A DNA stretch of 64,000 nucleotides, taken from contig CM066982.1 of the NCBI GenBank assembly GCA_033977485.1, positions 10,035,218 through 10,099,217 on the forward strand. The letters run 5' to 3'. Under the pieces are notes generated by a model. It was not told where the DNA came from. It searched no databases and saw only the letters and a program-made list of their open reading frames with translations. The stretch's first letter is position 1; every line of letters begins with the position of its first letter. The position numbers were made by a program, and so were the translations under genes. The DNA comes from Hydrangea macrophylla (lineage: Eukaryota; Streptophyta; Magnoliopsida; Cornales; Hydrangeaceae). Of this stretch, positions 1 through 10,297 are shown piece after piece.

Positions 1-716
1 CTGATTCTAATTGCTGTCTTTATTATTGTAATAACACCTATAATCTCCACAATATTATACTTGGATGAACAAATCCCTTATCAAATAAATTCATGTTCTG
101 CATCTTCTTCATTCTTAACTCTATAACTCCATTAGATACGGTATCCTGAATATTAGTTATATTTCTAATATTTTGCAGATAGCAATTCTATTTTCTTCTT
201 CCAATCAAATAATTCAACCAATCTTCAAATGACATATCAAATTTGTTTACTACCCAAATATTTCAAAACGTCAATTTGATGTCTTCTCATAATTTAAATA
301 AACTCAATTCTTGACAATTCTTTTTCATTAACCGACAAACATCACTACTGTCACTATACTGATTGATAGCACTTTGTTAACTGCCTTGACAATAGAACCC
401 TTATTTGGTTTAATTTCTGACAGTTATACAATCAACTAAAAGATATTCAACTAGCAGCCTGTTCACACCCTATAATATATTAGAATACAAATATTGTACC
501 ATCTATTAGCATTCTTGTACTTTCCTTACATCACATACGACTGATATATCAGAATCAAACACGATAACCCCAGATAAGTTATTACCAACTAAGATCCCCC
601 ATTCATATACTTGACCAGTTAGCAACTTCTACACAACTCTTCTCAGAATCAAAAACACTTATGAGATCATAATTAAGCAAATAAATGAATAAATAAATAA
701 TTAAATAGTTTAACCT
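1..716 (-). pseudogene. chromovirus pol remnant (protease to start of RT)
   Basis: Read on the minus strand this is the continuation of the gag remnant at 717-1070. No frame stays open, but fragments resemble Ty3/gypsy chromovirus pol. One piece near 550 contains VFDS followed by a stretch like the protease-RT linker. Near 60-110, LFDKGFVHPSI matches the position where chromovirus RTs read LLDKGF(I/V)RPS. Multiple stops and frameshifts make it dead. The order gag, protease, RT running leftwards agrees with the 5' LTR lying to the right at 1476. The match is by eye to family motifs, so lineage is tentative; the rest of pol would lie left of the window. Confidence 0.5.
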
Positions 717-1070
717 TTATCTGATGTCTGTGGTATCCCAAGCATAAATTATTGTTGTTCTTTTCCCTTTTAGCAGTTGAGCAAATCTTGAAGTGGCATT
801 ACATATCGAAGAGCTTGAATTCCTTTGTCGTTTAGTAGGACAATCTCGCATTCGGTGACTCCGCTGATCACGTCCAAAACAGTTACCCCTGAACCCCAAA
901 CCCTTGGTTCGACAATTTCCCGTGATATACCCAAGTTGCCTACAATCATAACAAATTACAGAAGACCCACGACATACATCCCAATGTCGTTTACGAAAGA
1001 TTGGACAACACAACTTCTTTTCTCTAGAAGTACCACTTGTCGATGAACTACCCTCATTTATTCTTTTCAA
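717..1070 (-). pseudogene. chromovirus gag C-terminal zinc-knuckle remnant
   Basis: This 117-codon minus-strand frame is a worn gag nucleocapsid. It shows CYDCRQLGYITGNC, a CCHC knuckle whose histidine is lost, followed by CFGRDQRSHRMRDC, a second knuckle in which one cysteine has become arginine. An upstream stretch with CPIFRKRHWDVCRGSS resembles the CP(I/F)CxxxHxGxCR segment of Tekay/Del-type chromovirus Gag. Intact knuckles bind the packaged RNA; here the key residues are mutated. It lies 400 bp inside the 5' LTR, closer than in intact elements, so the N-terminal gag coding has been deleted or scrambled. Confidence 0.6.
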
Positions 1071-1458
1071 CTTACCTTGACTTTCTTTTGGACTTTCTCG
1101 GAAACTCTTCTGTGGTCAATAGTTATGTTCTTACCTCTGGGTTCATATTTTTATGTGTCCCTTCCTCTGATAAGGTGGTAATTTTTACTATTCTCATTAT
1201 TATTCCTACAACCCTTTCCATTCGATCCACCCTTGTCGGTGATATTTGTCTCTTCTCTGAATCCTTTGCTACCAGACAATTAGGACTGGCAACCAATAAC
1301 CTTAATGGTCACCATGCATACTATGTCATCAACATCATAAGCATGCTAAACAATAATTTAAGCATACTAAAATAAACATGCATGCATGATTGTGTAAATA
1401 CGTGTTGTTGTGTGCACACTCACGCGACGTCACTCGTTCCCAAAGGCTCTAACCTATT

Positions 1459-1470
1459 GATTTGATACTA
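1459..1470 (-). other. decayed primer binding site (tRNA-iMet type)
   Basis: Just inside the LTR edge at 1476 the minus strand reads TAGTATCAAATC, matching 9 of 12 bases of the initiator-Met PBS TGGTATCAGAGC. Two of the three changes are G to A, as expected from deamination of methylated cytosine. It supports calling the adjoining LTR a 5' LTR in minus orientation. Confidence 0.5.
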
Positions 1471-3234
1471 AAAATTGTCACACCCCAACCCACGACACGC
1501 GGATTAGGACCGTGTAGCAAAGAGTTACCCAAAACAAAACACCCCTTACTAGCAATAAATAAGAGTTAAACATAGTAAAAGGAATTTGTTAGCTTAAACT
1601 GACATAAGGGTAAAATGGTCATTAAAAAAATATAGCAAAATTTTATATCAAAAGATAGCCCTTCGAGTCTCGGTTCCAACGCAAAAAACGGCGTATGAAT
1701 CCAAATTTTCTAGAAAGAGTTATGTCCGTTTTCGTAAAAGTCGTTAGGCTGAAAATGTACCTGCGGATTCTGCAGATCAAGTTTCTACACCAGTTTTTCC
1801 TGGTTAAGAGTTAAAAGCATATCCAAAACTAAATTACTCATACAAACCCATTGTCATTCAATACCAACTGATTCACTAACATGTTCATAGCACCTTGAAA
1901 ACTAAGAAGAGATTAAACTAGTTAATTACAAAATCCTTACCCTAACTAGTTTCAATTCCAAAACATACAATATGAGTTTCTAATTACAAAGATTATGCAA
2001 ACCTCCCACCCAACTGAGTACGCCCATTAAATATTCTAAACAAGTGAAACATAAATACATTCTATCCGAAATCCCCGTAGTTCAACGCTTCTTACTGTGA
2101 TGCTCATCTGAACCTGTGTGGTCATTAGCCACAAAATCGACTAAGCTTTCGCTCAGTGAGTATGCTGTACTAATCATGCAATTGGAGTATTTAATGATTC
2201 ATAACACCAATTAAACATTCACAATAATAAATAGTCGCAGACGTGTCAAGTAATCAATCACCATCGTTCTGGACCCCTGATTCCGGGCAATTATCACTTT
2301 GCATTGCTTTAAAAGCGATATCACACACTCTCATGTGATTGAAGTTAATTCGCCGTGGTTGTCACCACCGTCCTCTTTTCTCTGAGAAATTCATCCCCTT
2401 TTCTCTAAGGAATGGCGTCCCTTAAATATGGGCTATATAATGGTGATTATTGCCTAAGATCCTTTGATCCAAATAAGCACAAAAGCAACTCAACATGTCA
2501 ATATGTTAATTTTATCAATTTAGACATGTTAAAGCTAACTAATAACATGCTTTTCTACTTAATCACAATTAAGCATTTTAAAGCATTTAATAGCAATAAA
2601 TCACATTAAACATCCAATTTCGGGATTATGACACTCACCTCTTCGAATAACCAAATAAGCCTAGAAATCTCGAATTTTTCATAAATTTAGCCCAAATATG
2701 AACCTATAATTATTCCTACACAATTTTGGTAAACTATATGTTACCAACCCATTTGGATCATGAAAAAGCTATCTCTTAAACTCAAAATAAATTGTACCAC
2801 AAGGTTAGGCTTACCCCTACAAGTCCAAATATGACTTCGGTTCGCGAAACGGTATACCGACTGCGGAGATACGGCGACGAAATGGCTCGAACTATTTTTT
2901 TTTTCTTATTTCCGTCGAAGCTCTCTCTGTATCCCTATTCTGTCTCTTGCTTTCTTTTTTTCTTTTGTAAAGATGATGGTGACTAAGAGGTTAGGTGTCC
3001 ATCACCTAAGACTTCTAACAACTTTGCCTTAATTAGACTTACACCCCCAACACTTTCTAAACTCTTATTATGGAGTCTCCTAATAAATGTATTAATTACC
3101 CAATTATCTAAATGGGTATGCGTCTATGTCACGTATGAGTCCCAAATGTGGTCTCGAATATTTTAAAAAGTTACTAATTATCCTACTGATTATGAATCAT
3201 GTCCCTGTTTGCTCTCACATGGGTACCCAAAATG

Positions 3235-3239
3235 GTACC
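3235..3239. repeat. target site duplication GTACC (left)
   Basis: GTACC directly precedes the TGACAC start of the Athila left LTR and is repeated exactly at 17647-17651 after the TTGTCA end of the right LTR. In the intact LTR copy near 51733 the site occurs once, as expected for a pre-insertion target. Confidence 0.92.
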
Positions 3240-4101
3240 TGACACGAGAATTTTTTTGTGTGCGCTTGTGTGCTATACCCAAGTGTAGGTAATCGTGCAA
3301 GTAGTAGTCTGGTTAAGTCCAGGTCGATCCCACAAGGAAGGTGTTAAACTAAATACCTAGATTAAACTTTAAAAAGAAAACAAAAATCAATACTTTAAAG
3401 GGAGGTAGAACACAAAGTTCCACGGTCTATCAACTACTAAAGATAAAGCTATTAAACTAAGTTAATCTAACAACTAACTAGCAAATTAAAGCGGTATTTA
3501 AAACGTGTTTCTTTCTTAATAAAAGGGAATGTTGGGATTACACGAATTCACCGCGACCTAGCCATCTACCATGCAGTTACGTTGAAGCTCAATGGAGCAC
3601 ATTCTCTACAGTATTCTGTGTTTATCTAAAGGTAAAGAATCCATAGTCCTTTCATGACCGGGACTATGTCATCACAATTAAGTTTGAAATATATAAAAGC
3701 GGTTTAAAATAATAGTTAAGACTCGCACCTACAATGGTGTTAACATTGAGGGTGGTTTGCAAAATGTATTGAAGAAAAATGCCTCAAGGCTTTAAGTTTA
3801 CAGACTGTTTTGACAAACTGAGCATTTGGGGACAGTTTGATAACAAATCAGTAAAACAGAAAGTCTAGGAATACTGCATAGAAACTACGTAATAACTGAT
3901 TATATTGCTCTAAACTACGTGCAGAATGTAAATAAAACAATAAAGGAGTAATCTGGAATGAAGAACTATTATTAAACGAAGGGAATCCAAGTTACAATAC
4001 CAAAAGTCTTTGAAAAACCTACAAAACAATGGAGAAAACTCTTTCTCTCTATATAAAACTGATGAAAAAGTAATGTGGGCGTCCTTATTTTCGTGAATAC
4101 A

Positions 4102-4122
4102 ACTGATATATATAGAAAAAAC
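4102..4122 (-). promoter_or_regulatory. TATA-like box in Athila 3' LTR
   Basis: The minus strand reads TTTTTTCTATATATATCAG. It lies about 65 bp downstream (in the element's sense) of the palindrome array at 4184-4292, matching the equivalent site at 17201-17219 in the 5' LTR. Function is inferred from position and sequence only. Confidence 0.5.
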
Positions 4123-4183
4123 TAAAGCTAGGGTTTCAACCACTGTCCCCGCAGCGTGCGCGTATGTTCTGATAAAAGCCATG

Positions 4184-4292
4184 TTCGATCGATCGAACAT
4201 CTCTCGATCGATTGAACTTCTGGGATCTTCGATCGCTCGAACTCAAGTCGATCGATCGAAATCTCGATCGCTCGAACCCTCGATCGCTCGAA
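4184..4292. repeat. array of six TCGATCGATCGA-type palindromic words
   Basis: Words start at about 4185, 4204, 4229, 4248, 4264 and 4280 (steps 16-25 bp). Three are TCGATCGATCGA or its TTGA decay form, and three are the variant TCGATCGCTCGA. The DNA between words is not conserved. The array lies immediately upstream of the TATA-like box in the element's sense. Confidence 0.9.
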
Positions 4293-4545
4293 CTCTGTTC
4301 TTCAGCTTTGAAATGTCTTCTTTAAAACCCAACACTTCCTTTTATCGTTATCTTCCAATTCTCCACACTGCAACGGTAATCTGCACACATAACCACTAAA
4401 ACAATACCACTTATCATAGATTAATCATATTATATAAAAACTGGCATTATGATTCAAATTGCAGATAAACAGGAAAATTGTAAACTAATTTAGTGTATTT
4501 TCTTCTAATAGCGCGGTTGTATTTTACAAATACCCCTGCTTGTCA

Positions 4546-4558
4546 CAACCCCCAACTA
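4546..4558 (-). other. Athila polypurine tract
   Basis: The minus strand reads TAGTTGGGGGTTG directly against the TGACA start of the 3' LTR at 4545, the position of the primer for plus-strand DNA synthesis. Similar G5 tracts occur further inside at 6248-6260, 8955-8967 and 9110-9121. Confidence 0.75.
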
Positions 4559-6670
4559 GCAATTTGCTAGTCCCTAGCAATAGAGCGAAAATAAAACAAG
4601 CTAAACTAATTCTAAAATAATTAAAATAAAGCACATTAAAACCAAATCAAACTAATCTAAATAATAATAATAAAAAAAACTACCTATCTCACTTTCGCAG
4701 GAATCGCGGTTGCATTTAGCGAATGCAACAAGCCGTTAAACCCTTAGGTTTCCCCTAGTGGACGAGTATTGTCTCGTGAGGGTTTGCAGCGAATATACCC
4801 ACAAAATTCTCTTATTTTAAAATCAAAAAGATATGAAATAACTTTTAAACACTCCCTTCTATTCAACTATTAATTTAGCTCCACATAACATATCATCCTC
4901 ATTCAAACCATGAAAGAAATACACATGTTCCGCATGTCACCAAGAAAGAACAACATATGCATCAGATCCATGCATCCGTGTGTGTGTGAGATTAACAGCT
5001 ATACATCAAACTTTATTTAGAGTTGTTTAAACTATCATACTCTCAGAACTTGTAGTTTCAACTCAATTCTCACATGGTTACACACTCAAAAATGAATATC
5101 CCACAAAAACTTGGGTAATAATGATCGCACATGGTATGAAAGCTTTGATAGGAGTGATTTTTCGGATACTAATGCTTTCATACTCAACTCTATAAAAAAT
5201 GAACATTTAGAGTGTATAGTCTCGCGAACGGAATACTACTTACTAGAGGAGCGAAATATCATGGATAACTCAATTTACACGTTCGTGGTTAAACTAAGTT
5301 GTTGAAAATCATTAAGGCTTTGACTTGACGGTTTTTATTTAGTAGGGTAGAAATTAGAGGGGTAAGAAATTGCACATTTTCAGCATGTGATTGTGTTCAG
5401 TAAATTCTTCTTCACTTCATTCCAACCATCCTCTCCATTTATCATTTTTTTTAACCTGGAATTTCTCCTTCCCTTTCTTTTCTTTTATGCAGCCCTTCCC
5501 ACTACTACTCCTTCTTCATACTTCAATTGAATCACATTGGGTGTGCAATGGGGTGTGGGGTTGAGAACAATGCATATTCTGGAATGTCAATACAGGTATA
5601 TGAAAAGGTAAGGAGCAAATAACGATGGCTTAAATCATTTTCTCAACTTCTTAATTTTTTTTTCACGTCAATGTTCATTGAGTTTAGTTGGTAAATCCTG
5701 AACGTTCTCCTCTACTAAGAAGCCAAAATGAAGAATCAGAGACTATTCAACGAATTCAATCCGCTTATTCAATAAGAAAAATTCGAATTTGATGTGATAA
5801 TTCCCTCAAGATTGAAGATTGGCTTCAAAAGCTCACTAAGGGACTAGTTTCCACTACTTCATTCCTTAAAGTACGAAAGTCATATTAACTCTTATTTTAA
5901 GTTTTCTGCATAGCTATTAACATGTGCAATTGATTTGGATACAAAAATGGTCAACATATGCATTCATCCTAGAGAAACTAGAAAAAAACGCGTGAACTTA
6001 ATTCATAAAAGGATGAGAATAAAATGGTTGTGTCATTGCTTGATAACAGCTAAATAGGAGTGAATATTCAGAGTTATTCTACCAATTTAATTCAAACCTT
6101 GCTCAATTGTTGGAAAATTTTAATTTTTTAACATTTTTAAATTTTTTTCTTAACTTCACAAATTCAAGCTCGAGATTGTATGACATTTGCAATAAAGTGA
6201 TTCAGATTACTATGTATAAATATGCACAGGTGATTATCTATCTACATCCCACCCCCAACTGAAAATAACAATGTCCTCAGAAGTTGATTTTCAAAAATAG
6301 ATAGAGAGATATCACCTGATAAAGCAATACAATACCCGCAAGGAACGCAATTTGTAAAGAAAGAATACAACTCCAAACAGGCAGGATCAAATATAATATA
6401 AAAAATAAAGCATAGGATCTATATAGAAACATAATTAATCACTAGTAAGATAATAAAGAGAAAGAACAGAACAGTGATAACATACTCTATACAAACTAAA
6501 ATCCACTATATCCAACACCAACCAACCCACCAAAAACCAATCAACAATATCCAAAAGTCCACATATCCCACCAAACCATAAGAAGAAAAGAAAAAAAAAT
6601 AGGAGAGAGAAGAATACAGTCACTAACAACCAAAACCACCCAACATCCACAAACACTGATCGAGCATAAG
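4559..6670. other. Athila 3' internal non-coding region
   Basis: About 2.1 kb between the third ORF and the PPT. It is AT-rich with scattered stops in all frames and no recognisable domain. A 15-bp inverted repeat CTAGCAATTTGCTAG lies beside the PPT, and a second PPT-like tract (TTGGGGGTGGG on the minus strand) lies at 6248-6260. Long 3' non-coding segments are usual in Athila elements. Confidence 0.6.
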
Positions 6671-8215
6671 CTATACATTGTCAGCGACATCCGATAATAT
6701 CTCGATCAGCACAGCTGGAACATCCCCATCACCACCCTCGTCCATAGTAGTGGTCGTAGCCGGGACACTCTCTGTCGTAGTAGCTAGTGTAGATAATGCT
6801 GTGTCAGCCACGACATAAGGAGGTAAAAGTGGTATCTCAGTAGTAAGCGGCGCCGCAGAAGTGGATGGAGCTGCAGACTCACTCGGTACAGGTGGAGCCG
6901 AAGAAGTAGAGGGAGCGGTAGGATCAGGAACAGGAACAAATAGGCCAGTGGTGTATGATGGAATATCATAAGTGGTAAGTGGGACAGTGGACGCAGCGGG
7001 AGCAGCTGTAGGTAGATCGCTAGGGGGTGTTGCAAAAGCGGCGTGAACTGACTGATCGACTCCGATCTGGATCAAGATGGCCTCTAGCAAAGTCGTCATC
7101 TGATCTACCTTGCCCTCGAGTCTAATCCGGGCCTCCCTCTCCTCTAGTAGTAACTCGTGAATAGTCGGGAGAGGCGCAGAAGAAGACTCTCCCTAGGCAT
7201 GAGCCTGAGATCTCTGTCTCAGCTCAAATCTTGCAACCTCTTCAATAGGGTCCATCTCCTCCTCAGACTCATGCTCCTCAGCCTCTGTGGGCGTCCCAGA
7301 AGCAGCACCCTCCATATCAGTGCCTCCTCCTCTTCTCCTCTTCTCGCCAACCTTAGCCTTGCCTTTACCTCGCCTCTTTCTCTTTTGCGCAATAGAACGG
7401 CGGGAAGCTGTCTCGCCAAAATGACTGCGAGACTGGGTAGTCACATCACCCGCCAACGGAAGGAGACTTGCCTGCTCAATAACCCGATGAATGGCCTAAG
7501 CACCCTTCAAGTGCTTTTTGGCCTGAACGTATCATGTAGGGTGCCTCATGAAGTCAATGTAAAGGCGAGGCAAACAGACCGGCTGCCTTGTCTCGATCGT
7601 ATATAACACACGTGCGTACTATGTTGCAATCTTCTCCCGATAAGATGTCACTAAGAGGCAATTGCTGAGGGCGAGGTATAGCATATGATAATTATCTGTG
7701 AGGTAGAAGTCAGTAATAAGGGCCTCACCATCCCAACCCGGAAGAGCACCCCCAGTGATCTCTCTGATAATAACAGTTGGTGAGAGCAGCGGTGTGTCAG
7801 CACGGTGTGGACAAACACAGTCAGGTACCTCGGGTACCCCTAAAGCAGCGGAGACAGTGGCCGAACTAAAAATGATCTCCCGACCACGAAAAAATTATCG
7901 TAGTGTGAATGGAGCAGCTGGATCCCTGACCATCATCGCACATGCCTCCCTAATCCAGGATAGATTAATGTGCTTTGGCTGGGAGAGGAGCGCGTACCAT
8001 TGCGGCATAGCGCGTATCCGGGCAAGATACCAAGGAGTGGAAAGCCATACTGTCTCGAGTGGTCGCTCGAGCATAACCTTCCGAGACTGGAAGTATCTAG
8101 TGAACCACACCCGGTCTTCCTCATGTTTGAACCCGTGATCGGGTATAGGGTCGGGTATGGTTAGGTCAAGCAGCTTGGACTTGTGATACCCTGTGATAGG
8201 GTTCATTGTAAAGCC
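6671..8215 (-). pseudogene. Athila third ORF (env-like position, plant transposon-protein domain)
   Basis: One minus-strand frame runs from a 3' splice-site-like CAG at 8216 through ATG 8206-8204 to the stop at 6671, about 510 codons. It is interrupted only by in-frame stops at 7895, 7619, 7532, 7496 and 7193. The N-terminal half reads like the third ORF of Athila elements, with a GREIIFSSATVSAALGVPE segment of the kind found in the Pfam putative plant transposon protein domain. The middle is Lys/Arg- and Glu-rich (near 7200-7450). The C-terminal part is Pro/Ser/Thr-rich with a short acidic end. No signal peptide or clear membrane segment is visible, so an envelope role is not supported. Five nonsense changes in an otherwise open frame suggest recent decay. 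Confidence 0.65.
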
Positions 8216-8286
8216 CTGAAACGGAAGAAACAAACTAAAAAATCATTAAAATAGGAAAAACAGAAAAGAAAAAGAAACTGCTGCAC

Positions 8287-8452
8287 TTCGATCGATCAAA
8301 GGATATTCGATTGATTGAGAAAATTTCCGGTTCGATCGCTTGAGCCATGTTCGATTGATCGAGAAGAGGGCTGGTTTCGATCGCTCGAGCCATGTTCGAT
8401 CGATCGAGAAGAGGGCTGGTTTCGATCGCTCGAGACCAGTTTGATTGATCGA
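8287..8452. repeat. TCGATCGA-type palindrome array, internal
   Basis: Eight words over 165 bp, alternating the perfect form, CpG-decayed forms (TTGATTGA) and the CGATCGCTCGA variant. Part of it is a tandem duplication (the segment GAGAAGAGGGCTGGTTTCGA appears twice, 53 bp apart). It sits in non-coding DNA upstream of the third ORF. Confidence 0.85.
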
Positions 8453-8804
8453 GCACAGCGAAGTGGCAGCGACGATTAACGAGAACAGGAAATGCCCGCA
8501 AACATAAAAATTTAAGAAAATAAACATCAAAAGAGGATTAATACCAATTGGGGCACCCCCAATACAATTCTAATGAAAAGAAAGACACAGGGGGTGAACC
8601 GAGACCTCACCTCGAGATACGCGCGACAAGGGGGAGGAGGAGGTTGAAGATGATGATCCGAGGGGTCCGGTTCTCTTCAGGTGATATGGTTGTGCATAGG
8701 TGTCCAAAAACTGCGAGATTCTCCTCTGTCTCCAATCGCTTGAACGTGAGAGAGAGAGTGAGAAATTGAGAAAGTGTAGCGACGACGTCTCGTTTGAATA
8801 CAGG

Positions 8805-8917
8805 TCTCGATCGATCGAGAAAGTTTGATCGATCGAACCGTCGATCGATTGAGACCTGCTAAAGCGCATGAAGAATGGATGAGCTCGATCGATCGACGTT
8901 AGTTCGATCGATCGAAC
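8805..8917. repeat. TCGATCGA-type palindrome array, internal
   Basis: Five words, mostly perfect TCGATCGATCGA, grouped as three near 8805-8853 and two near 8883-8917. Confidence 0.85.
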
Positions 8918-9245
8918 ATGGAAATCCTACACTACCATTGAAATGAAAGATTATACACCCCCAACTAACCAATATTATTTTGGACATACAGGAAAGTGAT
9001 AAAAACAGTTCATTGACAGGACATGTAAGCCAAAAAGTCATCATCAAAATAGAAAATTACAAATATTTTATAGATAGAACAATGTATTAGCATCCATTTG
9101 CAACATTATTGCCCCCAACATGGTATTTAAGACCTTATTGATAAAGAAAAACTAAACAAAACTGAAACTAATAAAACTTTGTCCAGGAATACACTTCAAT
9201 TGATGAAAGAAAAATGAAATGACATAACACAATTGAAATGAAGCA

Positions 9246-10149
9246 CTATTCTTCAAACATGAAGATTTCTTCTTCCACAACTTCTGTCTCCACCAAAGCT
9301 TCGAATGTGGGGTTCAAATTTGATGATTCCCTTTTCCAGAATAGCCGAAAAGCATCCAGGGCATCATTAAGCAAGTCTAAACTCTCCAAAGAATTGGTCG
9401 CGCATGCAAGAAGTGAACCGGATGGAGATAGTGATAACGGTGTGTAAGTTCGCAATGGACTCTCCTCTTGCGGCGGAGTACCCGGAGACCTTATGTATGG
9501 TCCAATTCCGTGGAACAACTGATGTGGAAGGAACATCGGCTGTATCATTTGATTCATAGTGACACCCCTGACAAAGGAAATACAAACGAGCACAAAAAGA
9601 AAGAAAGAAATTAAATAGACAAATGAAAGAACTAAAGGAATAAACAAAACTGGGAATGTGACCAAGAATTAACCTCACTATTGGCCTGATATCACCAGAT
9701 GCACTAGCAGGTAGAGGCCATTGAAGCCGGAACAACAAATAACTTAAGTGCACATACATGTAGGGAACCACTTTGATGACAAGAAAGTCATCAACGTATG
9801 TGAATACAGCATTATGGCGTTCTGGCACCACATCCTGTAAGTCCTCTTCTTCCCACGGTTCCCACATTGAATCATTCTCCCACTGTTCCATCAGAGCATC
9901 ATCGACTTCCCAAATAGCATATCCATCTGGTTCTCCCTCCTCTTCAGGGAATTCCATGTGCTCAAAAGGATTGATCTGGAGGAGAGCAGGGTTATATGGG
10001 ATGTATCCTTGGGTTAAGTCAATGACATCTTCTGCCCCTGGCCCTTGGTATGGAGATAAGCAGAATGCTATTTCATCGGCAGTTCAAGGGGGGTTATGAT
10101 ATTCTGAATTAGCCCATGACCCAATTGAGTGGACATCATCATCTCTCAT
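9246..10149 (-). pseudogene. small apparently spliced ORF after Athila integrase (two exons)
   Basis: Exon 1 runs from ATG 10149-10147 to 9674; exon 2 from 9567 to the stop at 9246. Between them lies a 106-nt segment with GTTAAT at its 5' end, a strong pyrimidine run and TTTGTCAG at its 3' end. Removing it joins the two frames exactly, completing an Arg codon. Exon 1 is acidic (runs of Glu/Asp and Trp near codons 65-100) and then hydrophobic (VVPYMYVHLSYLLFRL). Exon 2 is Leu/Ser-rich with an acidic C-terminus. One in-frame stop (TGA at 10084-10086) interrupts exon 1. I do not recognise the product. Its place between integrase and the third ORF suggests an accessory ORF of the element or a captured host fragment. 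Confidence 0.55.
9568..9673 (-). other. probable GT-AG intron
   Basis: 106 nt on the minus strand, starting GTTAATTCTT after AG and ending TTTCCTTTGTCAG, with a TTTCTTTCTTTC pyrimidine run before the acceptor. Its length is typical of plant introns. It is the only segment whose removal joins the long frames on either side in phase. Confidence 0.55.
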
Positions 10150-10297
10150 GTTAAACAACCTGGAGGAGATAGATAAGAATGGAATAGCAGGTTACGATCG
10201 AAATCACACTCAAAAATAGATAATCAAAAGAATAAAACAAAATGAAAAGCAGTAAAAGAAAGAGTACAACAACATTGTGAAAACGCACTTGAGCGTT

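Larger units (their letters stand above)
3240..4545 (-). repeat. Athila 3' LTR (338-bp deletion)
   Basis: 1306 bp, aligned end to end with the right LTR except for one missing block. Where the right LTR has GCATA at 16633 and again at 16971, this copy has a single GCATA (about 3876-3880), so the intervening 338 bp, including one array of TCGATCGATCGA words, has been lost between short direct repeats. Confidence 0.9.
8216..9245. other. Athila inter-ORF region with two palindrome arrays
   Basis: About 1 kb between the spliced small ORF and the third ORF. It contains two clusters of TCGATCGATCGA-type words (8287-8452 and 8805-8917), a pyrimidine tract ending in TTTCAG at 8216 on the minus strand, and two PPT-like tracts (8955-8967, 9110-9121). 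Short frames here merely translate the repeat words and are not credible genes. Confidence 0.6.

Noticed and set aside
3910..4200. Minus-strand ORF starting FDRSNMAFIRTYAHAAGT, also present at 17113-17298
   Set aside because: Its presence twice only reflects the two LTR copies. It lies across the TATA-like box and differs in length between copies.
4184..4292. Possible CRISPR-like array
   Set aside because: Repeat units are too short and variable, the spacers are not unique captured sequences, and the context is a plant LTR retrotransposon.
6671..8215. Envelope glycoprotein identity for the third ORF
   Set aside because: Position fits the env-like ORF of Athila, but there is no visible signal peptide, transmembrane helix or cleavage site. 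The sequence instead resembles the plant transposon-protein domain.
8235..8530. Two overlapping minus-strand ORFs with repeated SIDR/SNMARAIETSPLLD peptide
   Set aside because: They translate the TCGATCGA array and a 53-bp duplication in two frames. No domain, and the arrays elsewhere are non-coding.
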